A stretch of 64,000 nt of DNA from Isoptericola croceus (GTDB lineage: Bacteria > Actinomycetota > Actinomycetes > Actinomycetales > Cellulomonadaceae), in the NCBI RefSeq assembly GCF_029382255.1, contig NZ_JARLLG010000005.1, forward strand, positions 233,338-297,337. Reading direction: 5' to 3'. The stretch's first letter is position 1; the number at the start of each line of letters is the position of its first letter. A model generated the notes under the pieces. That model saw only the letters and a program-made list of their open reading frames with translations, ran no database searches and was not told the DNA's origin. Shown here piece by piece: positions 60,483-64,000 of this stretch. The position numbers were made by a program, and so were the translations under genes.

Positions 60483-61975
60483 GCCCCGATCCTCTCCAGG
60501 ACGAGTTCGCGAACACGCTTCGCGTCCGCCTGACCCCGGGTGGCCTTCATGACGGCGCCGATGATGGCGCCGACCGGCCCCTGGTTGCCACCACGGACCT
60601 TCTCCACCACGTCGGGCTGCGCGGCGAGCGCCTCGTCGATGGCGGCCAGCAGCGGGCCGTCGTCCGACACGATCTCGAGCCCCCGCGCCACGACGACCGC
60701 CTCGGGGTCACCCTCGCCGGCGAGCACGCCGTCGAGCACCTGCCGGGCGATCTTGTCGTTGATCCGTCCGGAGTCGACGAGCCCCTGGAGCTCACCGATC
60801 TGCGCGGGAGTGATGGGCAGGTCCGCGAGCTCGGCGTCGTTCAGCTTGGCACGGCGGGCCAGCTCGCCCATCCACCACTTGCGGGCCGCGGCCGGGCTCG
60901 ACCCTGCCGCGACCGTCGCCTCGATGAGCTCGATCGCTCCGGCGTTGACCACGTCGCGCATCTCGGCGTCGGCGTAGCCCCACTCCGTCTGCAGCCGACG
61001 ACGGCGCGCCTGCGGCAGCTCGGGGAGCGTCGCCCGGATCTCCTCGACCCACTCACGCGACGGCTCGACCGGAACCAGGTCCGGCTCGGGGAAGTAGCGG
61101 TAGTCCTCGGCGTCGGACTTCACGCGGCCCGAGGTGGTGGTACCCGTGTCCTCGTGCCAGTGGCGCGTCTCCTGCACGATGATCTCGCCGGCGTCGAGGG
61201 CACCCGCCTGACGGGAGATCTCGTGGCGGACCACACGCTCGACCGACCGGAACGAGTTGACGTTCTTGGTCTCGGTCCGCGTGCCGAGCGGCGACTCGGG
61301 CGTGGGACGCAGTGAGACGTTCACATCGGCGCGGACGTTGCCGCGCTCCATCTTGGCCTCGGAGACGTCGAGGACACGGAAGATGTCGCGCAGCGCCTGG
61401 ACATAGGCGCGAGCGACCTCGGGCGCGCGGTCGCCGACGCCCGTGATCGGCTTGGTGACGATCTCCACCAGCGGGATGCCGGCTCGGTTGTAGTCCACGA
61501 GCGAGTACTCGGCACCGTGGATGCGCCCCGTGGAGCCCCCGACGTGCGTGTTCTTGCCGGCGTCCTCCTCCATGTGGGCCCGCTCGATCTCGACGCGGTG
61601 GATCGTGCCGTCCTCGAGCTCGACGTCCAGCCAGCCCTCGAAAGCGATCGGCTCGTCGTACTGGGAGGTCTGGAAGTTCTTCGGCACGTCCGGGTAGAAG
61701 TAGTTCTTCCGGGCGAAGCGGCACGACTCGGCGATCTGGCAGTTCAGCGCCAGACCGATGCGGATCGCGTACTCCACGGCGGTGCCGTTGACCACCGGCA
61801 GCGCGCCGGGCAGTCCCAGGCTCACCGGCGTCGTCTGGGTGTTCGGCGCCGCGCCGAAGGACGCCTCGGCGGAGCAGAACATCTTGGTGCGGGTGCCGAG
61901 CTCGACGTGCACCTCGATGCCGAGCACGGGGTCGTACCGGCGGACCGCGTCGGCGTAGTCGACCATCTGGGTCAC
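60479..61975 (-). CDS. gatB: Asp/Glu-tRNA amidotransferase subunit B, 498 aa
   Basis: Kinase-like subunit that activates Glu-tRNA(Gln) with ATP; works with GatA and Gat[26 protein letters not shown] is the family N-terminus and [16 protein letters not shown] a core motif. The YqeY-like tail domain begins near residue 320 ([26 protein letters not shown]). GTG 61975 is preferred: AAGGAG lies 6 nt upstream, while the ATG at 61981 would overlap the SD. It is 22 nt after the gatA stop. Confidence 0.97.
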   Translation of the reverse strand: MTQMVDYADAVRRYDPVLGIEVHVELGTRTKMFCSAEASFGAAPNTQTTPVSLGLPGALPVVNGTAVEYAIRIGLALNCQIAESCRFARKNYFYPDVPKNFQTSQYDEPIAFEGWLDVELEDGTIHRVEIERAHMEEDAGKNTHVGGSTGRIHGAEYSLVDYNRAGIPLVEIVTKPITGVGDRAPEVARAYVQALRDIFRVLDVSEAKMERGNVRADVNVSLRPTPESPLGTRTETKNVNSFRSVERVVRHEISRQAGALDAGEIIVQETRHWHEDTGTTTSGRVKSDAEDYRYFPEPDLVPVEPSREWVEEIRATLPELPQARRRRLQTEWGYADAEMRDVVNAGAIELIEATVAAGSSPAAARKWWMGELARRAKLNDAELADLPITPAQIGELQGLVDSGRINDKIARQVLDGVLAGEGDPEAVVVARGLEIVSDDGPLLAAIDEALAAQPDVVEKVRGGNQGPVGAIIGAVMKATRGQADAKRVRELVLERIGA

Positions 61976-61997
61976 AGTCATCTCCTTCGTGAGTCCG

Positions 61998-63503
<1,506 letters not shown>

Positions 63504-63504
63504 G

Positions 63505-63801
63505 TCACTCCTCTCCCAGGATCTGCGGTACGGCGAAGCGGCCGTCCTCGGCGTCCGGCGCACCGGCGAGCACATCCTCGACGGGCAGCGCGGGGACCGG
63601 GACGTCCGCACGGAAGACGTTGGACATCGGGAGAGGATGGCTCGTGGCGGGGACGTCGGGGGTCGCGACCTCGCTCACCTTGGCGATGGAATCGACGATC
63701 ACGTCGAGCTCGCCGGCGAGCCGGTCCAGCTCGTCGGAGCGCAGCTCGATCCGCGCCAGCGCGGCGACACGCGCGACCTCGTCGCGGGAGATGGTGGACA
63801 T
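63505..63801 (-). CDS. gatC: Asp/Glu-tRNA amidotransferase subunit C, 98 aa
   Basis: Small subunit that wraps around GatA and joins it to Gat[26 protein letters not shown] near the start, then the ValPro-rich tail ([40 protein letters not shown]). The ATG at 63801 is SD-less, 7 nt after TAGACT on the minus strand, so the operon mRNA is probably leaderless. Downstream gatA follows after 1 nt, then gatB and the coupled GNAT gene. Confidence 0.95.
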   Translation of the reverse strand: MSTISRDEVARVAALARIELRSDELDRLAGELDVIVDSIAKVSEVATPDVPATSHPLPMSNVFRADVPVPALPVEDVLAGAPDAEDGRFAVPQILGEE

Positions 63802-63908
63802 GGCCGTCAGTCTAGTGGGCCTCCCGGGCCCTTCCGGGCACGGGAATGTCACGTCGATGTGAACAGTGCCATGCTCGCCTCTGTCATCACCATCGTCAGA
63901 ATGCAGCG

Positions 63909-63940
63909 AGGCCCCCCGCACCGTGTGGTGTGGGGGGCCT
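63909..63940 (-). terminator. rRNA operon terminator
   Basis: AGGCCCCCCGCACC and GGTGTGGGGGGCCT (63909-63922 and 63927-63940) pair over 14 bp with one G-U, around a 4-base loop, 12 nt after the 5S rRNA 3' end on the minus strand. Strong G-C stems like this end rrn operons in actinobacteria. Confidence 0.85.
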
Positions 63941-63952
63941 GGCTGTGAAGGG

Positions 63953-64000
63953 TGTCCGGCGGCGTCCTACTCTCCCACCCCGTCTCCAGGGCAGTACCAT
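63953..64000 (-). rRNA. rrf: 5S ribosomal RNA, 3' end (partial)
   Basis: The minus strand ends in the 3' part of a bacterial 5S rRNA, including GGGAGAGTAGGACGCCGCCG. The 5' ~70 nt, and the 23S and 16S genes, lie outside the window. It is transcribed toward gatC, with a terminator between. Confidence 0.93.

Overview
The window is high-GC, gene-dense DNA with many GTG starts, actinobacterial -10 boxes (TANNNT) and many SD-less starts 6-7 nt after such boxes. With GatCAB, an NdgR-like IclR fragment, DUF4190 and CGNR proteins and an actinobacterial lipoate ligase, this points to an actinobacterium, most likely Micrococcales (Cellulomonadaceae/Promicromonosporaceae type). The genus cannot be fixed from this sequence alone.

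Left part (1-12.8 kb): the end of an IclR regulator, two small membrane or PH-domain genes, a tRNA operon on the minus strand (Gln-CUG, Glu-CUC twice), a methyltransferase, a LysR/YeiH pair, then gltX with a coupled HAD phosphatase, an FAH hydrolase, methyltransferases, an HGSNAT-like membrane acyltransferase and a PhzF enzyme. Around 12.8-17.9 kb lies accessory DNA: a glycosylase-annotated gene whose 3' end recurs about 1 kb downstream beyond an inserted-looking acetyltransferase, a three-repeat Ltp lipoprotein, a CGNR/EamA divergent pair, an APH-family kinase and a perfect 66-bp palindrome. A Ski2-like helicase and housekeeping genes (ybaK, yggS, yccF, lplA) follow.

The middle (25.5-36.4 kb) and 45.6-50.3 kb carry branched-chain amino acid synthesis: cimA, ilvE, leuB, ilvBNC and two different dihydroxy-acid dehydratases (a 2Fe-2S-type and a 4Fe-4S-type by their cysteine motifs). 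ilvB has a complete attenuator: promoter, SD-less leader peptide with an Ile-Leu-Leu-Val-Val-Leu run in rare codons, and a terminator. cimA has a second leader with a terminator and a short upstream ORF. Two genes (leuB, ilvD1) share an identical 16-nt start region.

Between them (37.0-44.0 kb) sits the most striking block: five genes on the minus strand joined by 4-bp start/stop overlaps, encoding an OleA-like ketosynthase, a GT2 glycosyltransferase, a cytochrome P450, an OleC-like adenylate-forming enzyme and an OleD-like reductase, with a second P450 transcribed divergently. OleB is absent. This looks like an ole-derived lipid or beta-lactone pathway with extra tailoring, whose product I cannot name.

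Right part (50.5-64 kb): a CBS protein, a very large SARP/BTAD-AAA-TPR regulator followed by a coupled OsmC plus ArsM-like methyltransferase pair, a secreted alginate-lyase-family enzyme and a beta-helix surface protein that both end in membrane anchors, the gatCAB operon with a coupled acetyltransferase, and the 3' end of a 5S rRNA gene with its terminator. tRNA-Gln, tRNA-Glu, gltX and gatCAB together indicate the indirect Glu-to-Gln route for Gln-tRNA(Gln).
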